From the IMG/VR virus record IMGVR_UViG_3300004369_000161, positions 1-22,760 of that record: a stretch of DNA of 22,760 bases. One strand, given 5' to 3'. This stretch comes from a virus. Below the pieces are notes generated by a model. The model ran no database searches, was not told where the DNA came from, and worked only from the letters and a program-made list of their open reading frames with translations. This document shows, piece after piece, positions 13,018-22,400 of this stretch; positions within the stretch are counted from its first letter, which is position 1; the number at the start of each line of letters is the position of its first letter. A program made the translations under genes and the position numbers.

Positions 13018-13359
13018 TTATTTTTTTGATTTTCTCAGTCTTTTTCCCTTAATAATACCTTTCTTTTTATTTTTAAGTTTTAGTTTACTCTTAGTTTTCT
13101 TTGCAATAGGATTTAAACTCTGTTTTTCAATCCTTAGATTTCTAAAAGACTGTCTTATAAGTGCAAAAGCATCCTTATCATCCATATCAGAAGATACAGC
13201 GGTAGATACTTCTTTATGAAAGGATTCGAGAGCCTCCCTCAGTCGAGATTTAGTAGCAACTTTTTCAGTAACTTGCTCGGTCTCTGCAACAGGAAGAGGA
13301 CTGTTGATTGTAACATTTCCATCTTGTTCGGATGAAACATTAGTGTTTTCTTCGGTCAT
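13018..13359 (-). CDS. Small protein with acidic head and Lys-rich tail (113 aa)
   Basis: I place the start at ATG 13357-13359, since it follows a late promoter by 23 bases and GGAA lies upstream; an open extension to 13416 would overlap the neighbouring gene. Residues 1-33 are acidic and Thr/Ser-rich (MTEENTNVSSEQDGNVTINS), 35-80 look helical, and 84-113 are strongly basic with about 16 Lys and Arg (AKKTKSKLKLKNKKKGIIKG). No known domain is recognised. The basic tail suggests binding to DNA or to a negatively charged surface, and late expression suggests a virion or packaging-stage protein. Both are inferences from composition and promoter. Confidence 0.75.
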   Translation of the reverse strand: MTEENTNVSSEQDGNVTINSPLPVAETEQVTEKVATKSRLREALESFHKEVSTAVSSDMDDKDAFALIRQSFRNLRIEKQSLNPIAKKTKSKLKLKNKKKGIIKGKRLRKSKK

Positions 13360-13381
13360 AATAAGTTTCCAAAAGGATAAC

Positions 13382-13579
13382 CTATTTATTATACAATTCA
13401 TCAATCTTTTTTTCAAGCCTAAGAATTTCTCCTCTTAAAAAAACTTGATTATCTTCTACTCTATCAATTCTTTCGTTAAGACATCTAACCCAGTCATACA
13501 GAGTAGCTTCATGCTCCCACGTTAGTTCTGGTTGAGGATCAATTAACATATAAAATATTTTTTTTATTTTTTTAAGCAT
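13382..13579 (-). CDS. Small hypothetical protein with basic N-terminus and C-terminal helix (65 aa)
   Basis: The start at ATG 13577-13579 is preferred because GAGAG lies 9 bases upstream; an ATG nine bases earlier is the alternative. The 65-residue protein begins MLKKIKKIFYMLIDPQPELT, where the first 14 residues could be a short amphipathic or membrane-contacting helix. Residues about 32-65 form a heptad-like helix (LNERIDRVEDNQVFLRGEIL). The pattern LYDWVRCLNERID suggests a conserved small phage protein, but I cannot name it. It overlaps the upstream oxygenase gene by 8 bases. Its stop TAG lies inside the late promoter of the next gene. Confidence 0.7.
   Translation of the reverse strand: MLKKIKKIFYMLIDPQPELTWEHEATLYDWVRCLNERIDRVEDNQVFLRGEILRLEKKIDELYNK
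13383..13390 (-). promoter_or_regulatory. T4-type late promoter variant (AATAAATA)
   Basis: AATAAATA (7 of 8) on the minus strand lies 23 bases before the ATG of the acidic/Lys-rich gene, with GGAA between. It overlaps the stop codon of the upstream gene, as the promoter at 22475 also does. Confidence 0.5.
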
Positions 13580-14156
13580 AAAATACATCTCTCATTTTAT
13601 TTCTTGATATACAGAATCCAAATACCCATAAAATTCTATTTGTTAATCCTCTAGTTAAAGTTACTCTATGTTTCACTTCAGAAACTGGATAACATAATAG
13701 ATCTCCAGGATCTACATCATATTCAATTCCATCAATTACTGTAATACCACCACTATCAGATTTTTTAGTTATGATATTACAGTGCATCGTGCATGTATTT
13801 TCATAATAAATGGGATCAATGTGCTCTTCTATCAATCCTTTCCCAAATCCTATTCCATTAACTATTCCATTATAAAATGGTGGAGGAAATTTGAATTCAT
13901 CTAATTTTAATTCTTTTATGATTCTGTCTTGTATCATATAAGATACAAGTGGATAATCTATTTTAACATCAGTATTAGTATAGTTTTGATGTTGCTTTAA
14001 CCTAGTTGTAAATCTACTTCTAGGGTGATGAGAATCCATATTAGGATCATGATACTGATGTGGATTCTCTTTAAAATTAGAAAGCGACCACCAATTTAAT
14101 ATACCAATCTCTGTATTATCTGCAAATTTCTTTATTACTTTAACTAGATTCTTCAT
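13572..14156 (-). CDS. 2-oxoglutarate/Fe(II) oxygenase (HxD type, 194 aa)
   Basis: The 194-residue protein has the compact form of a 2-oxoglutarate oxygenase. Signature elements are GKGLIEEHIDPIYY (106-118) with H112-I-D114, then GGITVIDGIEYDVDPGDLLC (136-155), SEVKHRVTLTRG with distal His 163, and Arg 174 in LTNRILWVFGF as the probable 2-oxoglutarate ligand. The VDPGDLLCYP block is typical of the family. Its N-terminal 60 residues are Asn/His-rich (NPHQYHDPNMDSHHPRSRF). The start overlaps the stop of the upstream gene by 17 bases, and no clear ribosome-binding site is seen, so translational coupling is likely. Substrate unknown. Confidence 0.82.
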   Translation of the reverse strand: MKNLVKVIKKFADNTEIGILNWWSLSNFKENPHQYHDPNMDSHHPRSRFTTRLKQHQNYTNTDVKIDYPLVSYMIQDRIIKELKLDEFKFPPPFYNGIVNGIGFGKGLIEEHIDPIYYENTCTMHCNIITKKSDSGGITVIDGIEYDVDPGDLLCYPVSEVKHRVTLTRGLTNRILWVFGFCISRNKMRDVFYA

Positions 14157-14805
14157 TCGAATTTGTAGAAACTTTTATATTAAAAGAAATAGTAATTTTA
14201 CCAGATTTTACAGGTGGAACATGATGAGGCAAAGCACCAGGAAATAATATAATATTTCCTTCACCAATATCAAATTCTTTTGACTCAGACTCACTGAAAG
14301 TATGTTTACCTTCAACAGTGAATATTGAATTTTGATCGAAAAAATAAGTATTTGAATAATTTGGATCATCCAAGATATAAATTCCAGAGAACTCATAAGG
14401 ACGATGTACATGGATATCTTGATAATGTCCAGTGTCGTACTTATTATACCAAATATCTACAAGTTCAGACTTAATAAAATAATTAAAATCTAAATCATCA
14501 ATTTGATTTTGATCAGCAAGTGTGTTGAGCATCTCATTAAAAGCTACCCAAATAGCATCAACTAATTCTGGATGTGTGAATAGATCATTATTGATGGTAG
14601 AAATATTTTCATCATAACAATGAAATGAAGATACCATATCGCATCCCCAATTACTCATCTTCAAATAAGTTTCCTTATTTTTATACAGATCAGTTTCAAT
14701 CATTGGAAGCACTTTACTTTTTATTTCCTCATGATTATTTGGTTTTCTCCAAAAAATAAATGGGGAGGGGAAAAAGCAAATTCCACCTTTAGCTTTCTCG
14801 GTCAT
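14140..14805 (-). CDS. 2-oxoglutarate/Fe(II) oxygenase-like protein, tandem paralogue 2 (HxH type)
   Basis: The start is ATG 14803-14805; a TTG two codons upstream is unlikely. The 221-residue protein shares an ordered set of blocks with the gene at 14789-15436: SPFIFWRKPNNHEEIKSK (14-31), LVDIWYNKYDTGHYQDIHVH (115-134) with H132-V-H134 as iron ligands, SGIYILDDPN, FDIGEGNIILFPGALPHHVP with His 194/195, and GKITISFN. HxH followed by SG(V/I)Y and the ISFN ending match the putative oxygenase family TIGR02466/PF13759. The gene overlaps both neighbours by exactly 17 bases. Function in the phage is unknown. Confidence 0.82.
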   Translation of the reverse strand: MTEKAKGGICFFPSPFIFWRKPNNHEEIKSKVLPMIETDLYKNKETYLKMSNWGCDMVSSFHCYDENISTINNDLFTHPELVDAIWVAFNEMLNTLADQNQIDDLDFNYFIKSELVDIWYNKYDTGHYQDIHVHRPYEFSGIYILDDPNYSNTYFFDQNSIFTVEGKHTFSESESKEFDIGEGNIILFPGALPHHVPPVKSGKITISFNIKVSTNSNEESS

Positions 14806-15436
14806 AATCAAAATTAAACGAAAGAGTAATTTTTTTGTTTTTTACAGAAGGAACATAATGTGGTAATCTGGAAGGAAAAAATAAGATATATCCCTCTCCA
14901 ATTCCCAGTTCTCTAGAATTTGACTTTCTAAAACAATTTTTTGTATCGGATCCAAAGACAGGATTTTCGTTAAACCAATATGTATTATTGGGTTCCAAAT
15001 CATCCAATACATAAACTCCAGAAAATAAGCAGGTATCATGATTATGAGCTTCCTGATATTCTCCTATCTCATAATAATTATACCACAAATCATCTAACAC
15101 AGCATTGTGATATTCTTCATATTCGATTTTACTGATCTTATCAGTTTTCAATAGACCGTCGAGCATTGAATAATATGATTCCCATATTGTGCTTGATACA
15201 AGATTATCATCAAGAATATCTGTTATCAAATCATAACTCGTTGTATCCTTACCAAATATAGAAGACGTACAACAATCTTCATCCCAAGTTTTGGAAGATA
15301 ATTTCTTTAATGTATTTTTATTTTTTTCATAATCATCAACGATTGGTTGTAACCATTTTTGTTTTATCTCATCATGGTTTTCTACTTTTTTCCAAGAAAC
15401 AAAAGGACTAGAAAAATGAAAAAAACTTGTCGTCAT
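14789..15436 (-). CDS. 2-oxoglutarate/Fe(II) oxygenase-like protein, tandem paralogue 1 (HxH type)
   Basis: The 215-residue protein is clearly homologous along its length to its downstream neighbour. Matching blocks are SPFVSWKKVENHDEIKQK (10-27), LDDLWYNYYEIGEYQEAHNH (114-133) with H131-N-H133, SGVYVLDDLE, GIGEGYILFFPSRLPHYVP with His 193, and KKITLSFN. Two adjacent Cys (CC near 55-56) are absent from the paralogue. Iron binding by HxH plus the distal His is expected from the family; the reaction is unknown. Its ATG overlaps the upstream stop as ATGA, and its 3' end overlaps the next gene by 17 bases. Confidence 0.82.
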   Translation of the reverse strand: MTTSFFHFSSPFVSWKKVENHDEIKQKWLQPIVDDYEKNKNTLKKLSSKTWDEDCCTSSIFGKDTTSYDLITDILDDNLVSSTIWESYYSMLDGLLKTDKISKIEYEEYHNAVLDDLWYNYYEIGEYQEAHNHDTCLFSGVYVLDDLEPNNTYWFNENPVFGSDTKNCFRKSNSRELGIGEGYILFFPSRLPHYVPSVKNKKITLSFNFDYDRES

Positions 15437-16146
15437 GCTATAACCTCATTTCCACCACTTGTAACGACTTTCATATTCCAAGAGCAAATTAAACGTTCTT
15501 CATCAGATACATTTGGTATCGTATAATGAACGATTGGAGAAGGAAAACAAAGGAGAGATCCTTCCTCAACAAAATCTGGAATATATTCAGAATTGCATCC
15601 AAAAAAAGATGTAAAGAAAGGATTTATGAAAACAGTTGGTCTGTGTTTGCTATTGTTAAAATTCACATATAAAACACAACTATAACCAGTCGGTCCATGT
15701 GTGTGCGGTCCATGAAAAGATCCACCAGAAGCTCCTTCAAACCAAGAATTATTCATTTCAAAATAAAAGTTTGTATCGTCATCAGAACAATACTCATCAA
15801 AATCAAAATCGTTAAAACTATTTTCACATAAAAGCATGTTCTCAAGAACCACAATCTCTTCTTCTAAGATATTGAATAGATCTTTACTATAACAACTACC
15901 ACTCGCTCCATTATAATGGTAATCCGTAGTAACATCTAATCTATCACCTTTTCTTGCATTTTGCCTTGAATTATTATGCAATCTAAGAAGTTTTTGTTTT
16001 TTATTTTTCCAGTCACGAACTTTTACATGAGTTAAAGGAACCTGAAATGCAGAATATAGAAAATCACCTTCATCATTAAATGGTTCTACTTCTTGAATAT
16101 GTTCATTTTTTCTATGTTTATACGCATGAATGATAATATCACTCAT
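15433..16146 (-). CDS. 2-oxoglutarate/Fe(II) oxygenase-like protein (HxH type, divergent)
   Basis: The 237-residue protein is a more distant member of the same HxH group. FHGPHTHGPTGYSCVLYVNF (144-163) provides H148-T-H150, GSLLCFPSPIVHYTIP (196-211) provides distal His 207, and ERLICSWNM gives Arg 218 as a probable 2-oxoglutarate contact. An N-terminal extension (about 1-70) is basic and His-rich in places (HAYKHRKNEH; WKNKKQKLLRLHNNSRQNAR) and has no match that I recognise. ATGA contacts link it to the genes on both sides. The substrate is unknown. Confidence 0.78.
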   Translation of the reverse strand: MSDIIIHAYKHRKNEHIQEVEPFNDEGDFLYSAFQVPLTHVKVRDWKNKKQKLLRLHNNSRQNARKGDRLDVTTDYHYNGASGSCYSKDLFNILEEEIVVLENMLLCENSFNDFDFDEYCSDDDTNFYFEMNNSWFEGASGGSFHGPHTHGPTGYSCVLYVNFNNSKHRPTVFINPFFTSFFGCNSEYIPDFVEEGSLLCFPSPIVHYTIPNVSDEERLICSWNMKVVTSGGNEVIA

Positions 16147-16340
16147 TTTTCAATTCTCCAATGTTCATTACCATTTTTAGGAACCCAAAAAAAGTATTTT
16201 TTATTTAATGATGCAAGAAAAAGCATATCATTTTCTTCAGACTCTACCTCACAAGAATGAAAAAGTTCCATCTCATTAGCAAATCTGTTTTTTGCTTTCC
16301 GCGAGATCGGACTTACACACACAAACTTTTTCTTAGACAT
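16143..16340 (-). CDS. Small conserved phage-type protein (65 aa)
   Basis: The start is placed at ATG 16338-16340, because a TATAAT box at 16364-16369 would put the transcription start close to or beyond the alternative ATG at 16361. The 65-residue product begins MSKKKFVCVSPISRKAKNRF and ends with FFWVPKNGNEHWRIEK. It is basic at the N-terminus and has the look of a small beta-rich domain of 60-70 residues. I recall similar VP..GNEHW.IEK endings in small cyanophage proteins of unknown function. It leads the run of overlapping oxygenase genes, coupled through an ATGA overlap. Confidence 0.75.
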   Translation of the reverse strand: MSKKKFVCVSPISRKAKNRFANEMELFHSCEVESEENDMLFLASLNKKYFFWVPKNGNEHWRIEK

Positions 16341-16363
16341 ATTTAGTGGATGTGAACCCATAT

Positions 16364-16369
16364 ATTATA
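16364..16369 (-). promoter_or_regulatory. Possible -10 box (TATAAT) for the small-protein/oxygenase unit
   Basis: TATAAT lies on the minus strand in the 79-base gap after the 2007-residue gene, 23 bases before the ATG at 16340. No -35 box is evident. Position at the head of a long overlapping gene run supports it. Confidence 0.4.
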
Positions 16370-16373
16370 ACAC

Positions 16374-16391
16374 CCCCGTCAAGAGACGGAG
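16374..16391 (-). other. Hairpin after the large structural gene (possible weak terminator)
   Basis: A 7-bp stem (CTCCGTC with GACGGGG, one G-U pair) with a 4-base loop follows the stop of the 2007-residue gene by about 30 bases on the minus strand. The following sequence (GTGTTATAATA) has no real T-run, so it may be a partial terminator or 3'-end stabiliser. Confidence 0.4.
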
Positions 16392-16419
16392 ATGTGAAGG
16401 AGACAGTTTTTAATCCGTC

Positions 16420-19400
16420 TTAATCGTCATAATCAAATAGAGCTGCTCCTCTATATCTACTTCCACCATCATCAGTAACAAACATGAATAAATGAGTTTT
16501 TGAAGTGTTGATAATTGGAGCTTGATCCTCTGGGAACTTAACCTCAGAAGGCCAAGTAATTGTACCAGAAGTATGAGTAACTTCTAAAGTAAATCCATAA
16601 ACAACACCACTAGGTGCATTCTCAAATGTAAATGTAGTATTTCCATTTACGGTTACTGTGAAATAATTACCTTCAGAGCAATCAACTACCGTTGATGTTC
16701 CTAGTCCAACAATGTTTTGATCAACTGGAGCAAGGATAGACAACTGATTATTAACAGTAAGATTATCAGTCTGAATAGTTGGTAAAGTAGAAATACCAAT
16801 AGAGTTAATGTTTGCTACTGTAGAGATACTTCCAGTAATAGAAGCATTTCCAGAAGCAGTAACGTCAACAGAAGTTAGATTCTGTAAATTAACATCTCCA
16901 TTGAAAGTAACTGTATCATCATTATAGGGGTGAGAGAATACAACGAAGTTTACACCAGAAGATCTTCTATAATAAGAAACAGTATCTGCTTCTTCACTAA
17001 TTGCAAAAGAAGGAGAAAGGTTTCCATTATAGGAAATACCACCACCTCTTTCTGCTCTAGATCCTATCTGAATGTATCCAGTTCCCTGAACATTACCATA
17101 TGCTTCAAATCCTGCGTTATTATTATCACCACTTAGAACTTTAATTGTTCTATTTGTAGAATCTGATGTGCTACCAGCAGAAATGCTTCCTGCAAAATTA
17201 GCAGTTGTATTTGTAAATGTGGTAGTGTTTAATTCAGTAGCAATAATTGTACCAGAAACGGTTGCTGTATCAACTTCAAGACCATTGAATACCTGAATAC
17301 CTTCTCTAAATACTGCATCATCATAGAATGTAGAAACTCCAGTAGTTGCAATAAATCCACCATTAGAGAATAATGTTTCATTAGAAACTATATTATTATT
17401 AAACGTAGAAACTCCAGAAACAATCAAGAATTCTGGTTCAACAGAACTAGAATAGAATGTAAGTGTTCCAACTCCAGAATTAGCATCAACTGTTCCTGTA
17501 ATTGAAACACCTGTTCCTGCGAAGTTGATATTTGTTGCAATACCTAGATAAGTTCCACCGTAAGTTGTAAGTCCAACGTTCTTGGATAGTGGTAATCCTT
17601 GATCAGAAAGTAATCCAAAATCTTCCCAAATATTATCAGCAGTGTAAACCCATCCAAGAGTTCCACCACTATCGGGTTGAGAGTTAATAACAACATCTCC
17701 AGGGTTTCCAGCAGCAGTTGGTTTAGTTGGGGAGTTTGTATACTTTCTAGAGATTTTATTCTCACCTTGCATGAAGAGAGACTTCAATTCAACACCATCA
17801 TCTGAAGAAGATGTTAGTTTCTTATTCAGAATTACTGGTCCATCAAATTCAGAAGTAATGTTTTGCTCAGGACCACCTTCAACTTTTAGTGATCTTGTAA
17901 TAGTAATTTCGGATGATACTTGAGCATCAAATCCTGCCTGATTACCTGTAGTAACATCTTGACCAGTAATGGTAATAATAGGAGCATCAAATACATCTTC
18001 TCTACCAGTTGTAGAGTTGAGTTTCTTATTACCAATGAAGAAGTTACCATCACTATCCATCGCAGTAAATGCAACGAGACCACCATTCTGCTTGTTAGCC
18101 TGTGCAATAAAGATCTCTCTTTGATCAAGAACTCTATCTTGTCTTTCAGGTAGACCTGTAGAATAGTTACCAGGACCATATCCAAGATATTCAAAAGTGT
18201 GTCCAGATGCACGAATAATGGAATTTCTTCTCAACTCCATTGGAAGTGGTTTGATTTTTCTAACAACAGAATTAGCATCATGTAGAGATCTCTTAGTTCC
18301 AAGAGATCCTCTAAAGACAGTTATAGGATTACCATCAACACTTTCTTTAATTCTGAAAATTTCATCATCGATCTGTAAATAATCACCAAGTTCTAAATCA
18401 TAATTTGTTATGTCGGTAATTCTAATGGTTGTCGCATCTTCAGATGTTATAGCATTTTGCAATTCTGCACTTATTCCATCATAAATCTCAAATAATCTAC
18501 CACCAACATTTTGATCTAAGATGTTAACAAGTCCAGCTCTAGAAACAAAACCATTTCTATATGCATAAATTGTTCCTAAAGCATCTGGTACTGTTGTTCC
18601 AACTCCAACATTAACTTCAAAAGAATTCTGACCTGTAACTCTGGTAATAATGTGATTTTTATTATACCCAGAGTAGTTAGCACCGCTAAGTCGAATCTTG
18701 TTGTCTTCGGATAATCCATGATTGTTAACCGAGGTAAAACTTACAACACCAGTGATATTATTATAAGATAGAGAAGAAATACCAATGGTGGGTCCAAGTA
18801 AATAAGCTTTTGATTTAAGTAAATCAGTTGCACCAACACCAATTGAATTGATTCCTGATAACGTATCTACAGATTCAACAAAAATTTGCTTATCACTTTG
18901 AGTTGTGATACCAGTAATACGATAAAGAGTGTTATATTGCTTATAAGAATCTCCAATGTCTGTAATATACAGAGTGTCTCCCGTATTATCGTAAATAGAA
19001 TCAACCGTTACAACAGCAGTAGAGAATCCTGCTGTTGTTGCAGTTCCAGTTACCTGTAACTCATCGCCAACGGAATATCCTTGACCACCATCTATAATTT
19101 TAATTCCAGTTAATGATCCAGTTCCATCAATAGATACTACACATGTAGCATTTGTACCATAAACTGTTGCAGAAGATCCTGTTAAAGTTGCATTATAGAT
19201 AAGAGTTCCACTTCCAGAACCATAACCAGCACCAGGACTATCAATACTTACTTTAGTAATTCTATTAAGTCCATGCTCAACTTCTGTAAAGATTGTGTGA
19301 GCAATACCAGTACCAGTTGTAGTAGCTGTAGAAACAATATCAGTTATTGCAATACCAATATTAATATCATCATATAATCTAGTAACAGATTCTTTTGTGA

Positions 19401-22400
19401 TGCTCTTCTGCACATCATTAACAATAACATTACCAATTAAATTAGATTCTGAAAAACAAGTTGCAGCGTCTGGATCCGATTGTGGGTTATCCTTGTTTAT
19501 CTGGGGATATAAGAACTGAACAGGTTGAACATACCTATCACTATTAAACGGCGAAACAATAGGTTTATTTGAAGCAATCAATAAAATTAAGTGATAGACA
19601 CCATCTTGCTCATCCTGAATGTATCTCTGAATTTCTTCTGAGCGATAGATTACATATGTTCCAGGGAGTTCATACTTAGAGAAATTAGGTAGATTAGAAT
19701 CTCTTGTTGAAGGATCACTAGTAAATGTACCAGGATCTGTAGTTAATTCGTAAGTAAATGTTTTCTTATTAGGAATTGTACTTGCAAAGAATATACCATT
19801 AAATCCTACAGCATCCTCTCCTGTAGTATTACCAGTACTCTTTATAGATTTAACTTGTACAGTATCACCAACAGTCAAATTATGAGGAATTTCTGTTGTT
19901 ACTGTTACTGTATTTGTTGACCAAACAGCGTTTGCAATGAACCTGGGATTTCTAAGTTCTGCACTATCATTTAGAACTTTTGAAGAAATACTATAATACT
20001 TTTCATTTTCAGTATCTGATCCAGTTACATCAGCTGATTCTTGAAGAACATATCCTTCAATCGGAGGTCTGGACCTAATAGGATTATCTTTTGGAATTAC
20101 ATATCTTACTCGATAAATTCTATCTAAGAGTCCTCTAGTATCAGGAGTTCTTGTGAAATATGATCTTGGAGTAGCGTCTGAAGTTAAATTAGCAATCAAA
20201 CCGTAGAGATCATTATTAGAGGTTTCTGCAGAAACAGAAATGTACCACTGTTGATTAGAAGCATCCCATTGAATAGGATGTCCAGTATCTCCAGGTTTTT
20301 TATCAGATACTCTTGAAACAACTTTTACAGTACTTGTCTCATTAGAATATATTGTAGATTCTTGACCAATTACTGCATCATTTAGTGTTTTTGCAACTTG
20401 AATTTGATTTGCAGATAAATCTTCAGTGATTGCATAATAAATTTGACCATTGATCAATCCATCTGGAATGTGTCCAGTATCACTTAAAATTCTTATAGAT
20501 TCGCCAGTTTCAAATGTATGATTTTCTGTAAATGTAATGATATTGGATGAAATCTCATTAGAAATACCATTCGACTTTTTAGTTACAGTAAACTCTTTTT
20601 CATAAGAAGTTTCTGTACCAGGCATCACAATCTTCGCAGAATATGTAGATGTGATACCTGCGTTAAAAATATCAACTTTTATTGTATCGTCTGGTTTTGC
20701 ACCTAGTCTATATCCATCAATAATACTAGTAGGTTTAATAGTCTCTATATTTTGTTCATAAAGATATAAAGTAGAAGTTGTTCCAACACCAGCAGTTCTT
20801 GTTACATCAAGAGAAACAAATTCAACGTTTACATCATCAGAAATATTTTCTTGTGGTGGAATAACATGAGTAATATATCCAACGTCATCTCTTTGGAATG
20901 CTTCTGCACGGAATCCTCGAGCAACAAGAGATTTTGCACCAAAGTTAGAGTTAGAGTTGGTGATAGAAAGATCTCCACCGGATTCAGCTAAGAAATGAAC
21001 TGCATAACCAATACCAAAGACAGAAACAACCTGAATGATTGCATTATTGCTTGCCTTGATATGATAGTTTTCATAAGAAGGTTTATATCTCGCATTTGAA
21101 TCACTAAACAGGTTTGCTACTGTTGTAGAGTCTTCATATGTTCCTGTGGTATCATTATACTTGATAAAGGCATTATTATCTTTTTGCAGACCAATTCCAG
21201 TGAACTGAGCCACAACCATTGACTTAAATCCATCTGCTTTATCACCATCAGCGTGCATACCGCACACGCCATAAACGGATCTTAGAGATACGTTAAAGAT
21301 ATATGGTGATGCTGAAGTAACAGTATCAGTAACAATAGTAAGTGTTGCACCAGCAATATCAGAAATAGATGGTAAAGGAGTTAATGGAGAAGAAGTTGCT
21401 TTATATTCTATTTCAGTATCACTGTTCTTTTCACTAATAACAAACTGTCCAGTATATCCATTTACAGAAACATTTGAAATTTGAATTGGAGTGTCTACAT
21501 CCAATCCATCAAGAGTTTCGGTAAGAGTTACTGTAATAATATTAGAAGATGTTTCTCCATCACCTGCTCTAATACTAGAAATTCCAACTGTAGCACCTCT
21601 AGATCCTACAATTCTATATTCATCAATTTTAGTTTCAATGTCTAGTGGATCACCAACAGTCTCTGGTTCAATTTCTCTACCAGAAGTAGTACCATAGACA
21701 TCACCAATTTTCTGATAGTAGATATCAAGATCAGAAGTTTCAGATTCGTAAATTAAAAATTCATCATTGATATTAACTGCATTCTTACCATCGGCATACT
21801 CAAAGCAAGTAAGCTTATGGTGAGAGAAATTAGGAATAAATGTGTTAGTAGTGTAATCTTTATAACAAATCGCATTTGGATCAGCATCAAATAAAGTAAA
21901 CTGCCACATGTAACATGCACCAGTTACACGGAAAATAGCGGATCTTTCAATATCATCATTTTCTGGATCAGGAACATATCTTGGTCTGATCTTTGTCTTT
22001 CTTAGATCAAGACCAACAATAGAAGTACCACGGGGGACAATAACACCACCATAAACACTATTAAGTTTGTAAAGAATGTTGTCTTCAGATAATAAATCAA
22101 AATTAGTATTTCTACCAAGAGGAGAAAGATTGTTTGTTAACTCTCCAGCTCTTGTGAAGTATTCGCCACTAACTTCCGATGTAAGAAATCCTGGTCTATT
22201 ATCAACAATATGCTCACCAGGATACAGCAAGATTGTTGTTTTTCCGAATCTATCGTTTTCTCTTCCTTCCTGATAAGAGAATCTAGCAGACTCCATCAGT
22301 GCTCTTTGAATAGTTTTGAAGGGTCTTGCTAAGGAGTTACCCTGATTTTCAACACTATCCGTAGAGTTTAAACTGGAAGGATCTACATAAAGGATTTCTC

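Noticed and set aside
16378-16391. Strong intrinsic terminator after the large structural gene
   Set aside because: The stem is plausible but no T-run follows, so it is listed only as a hairpin.
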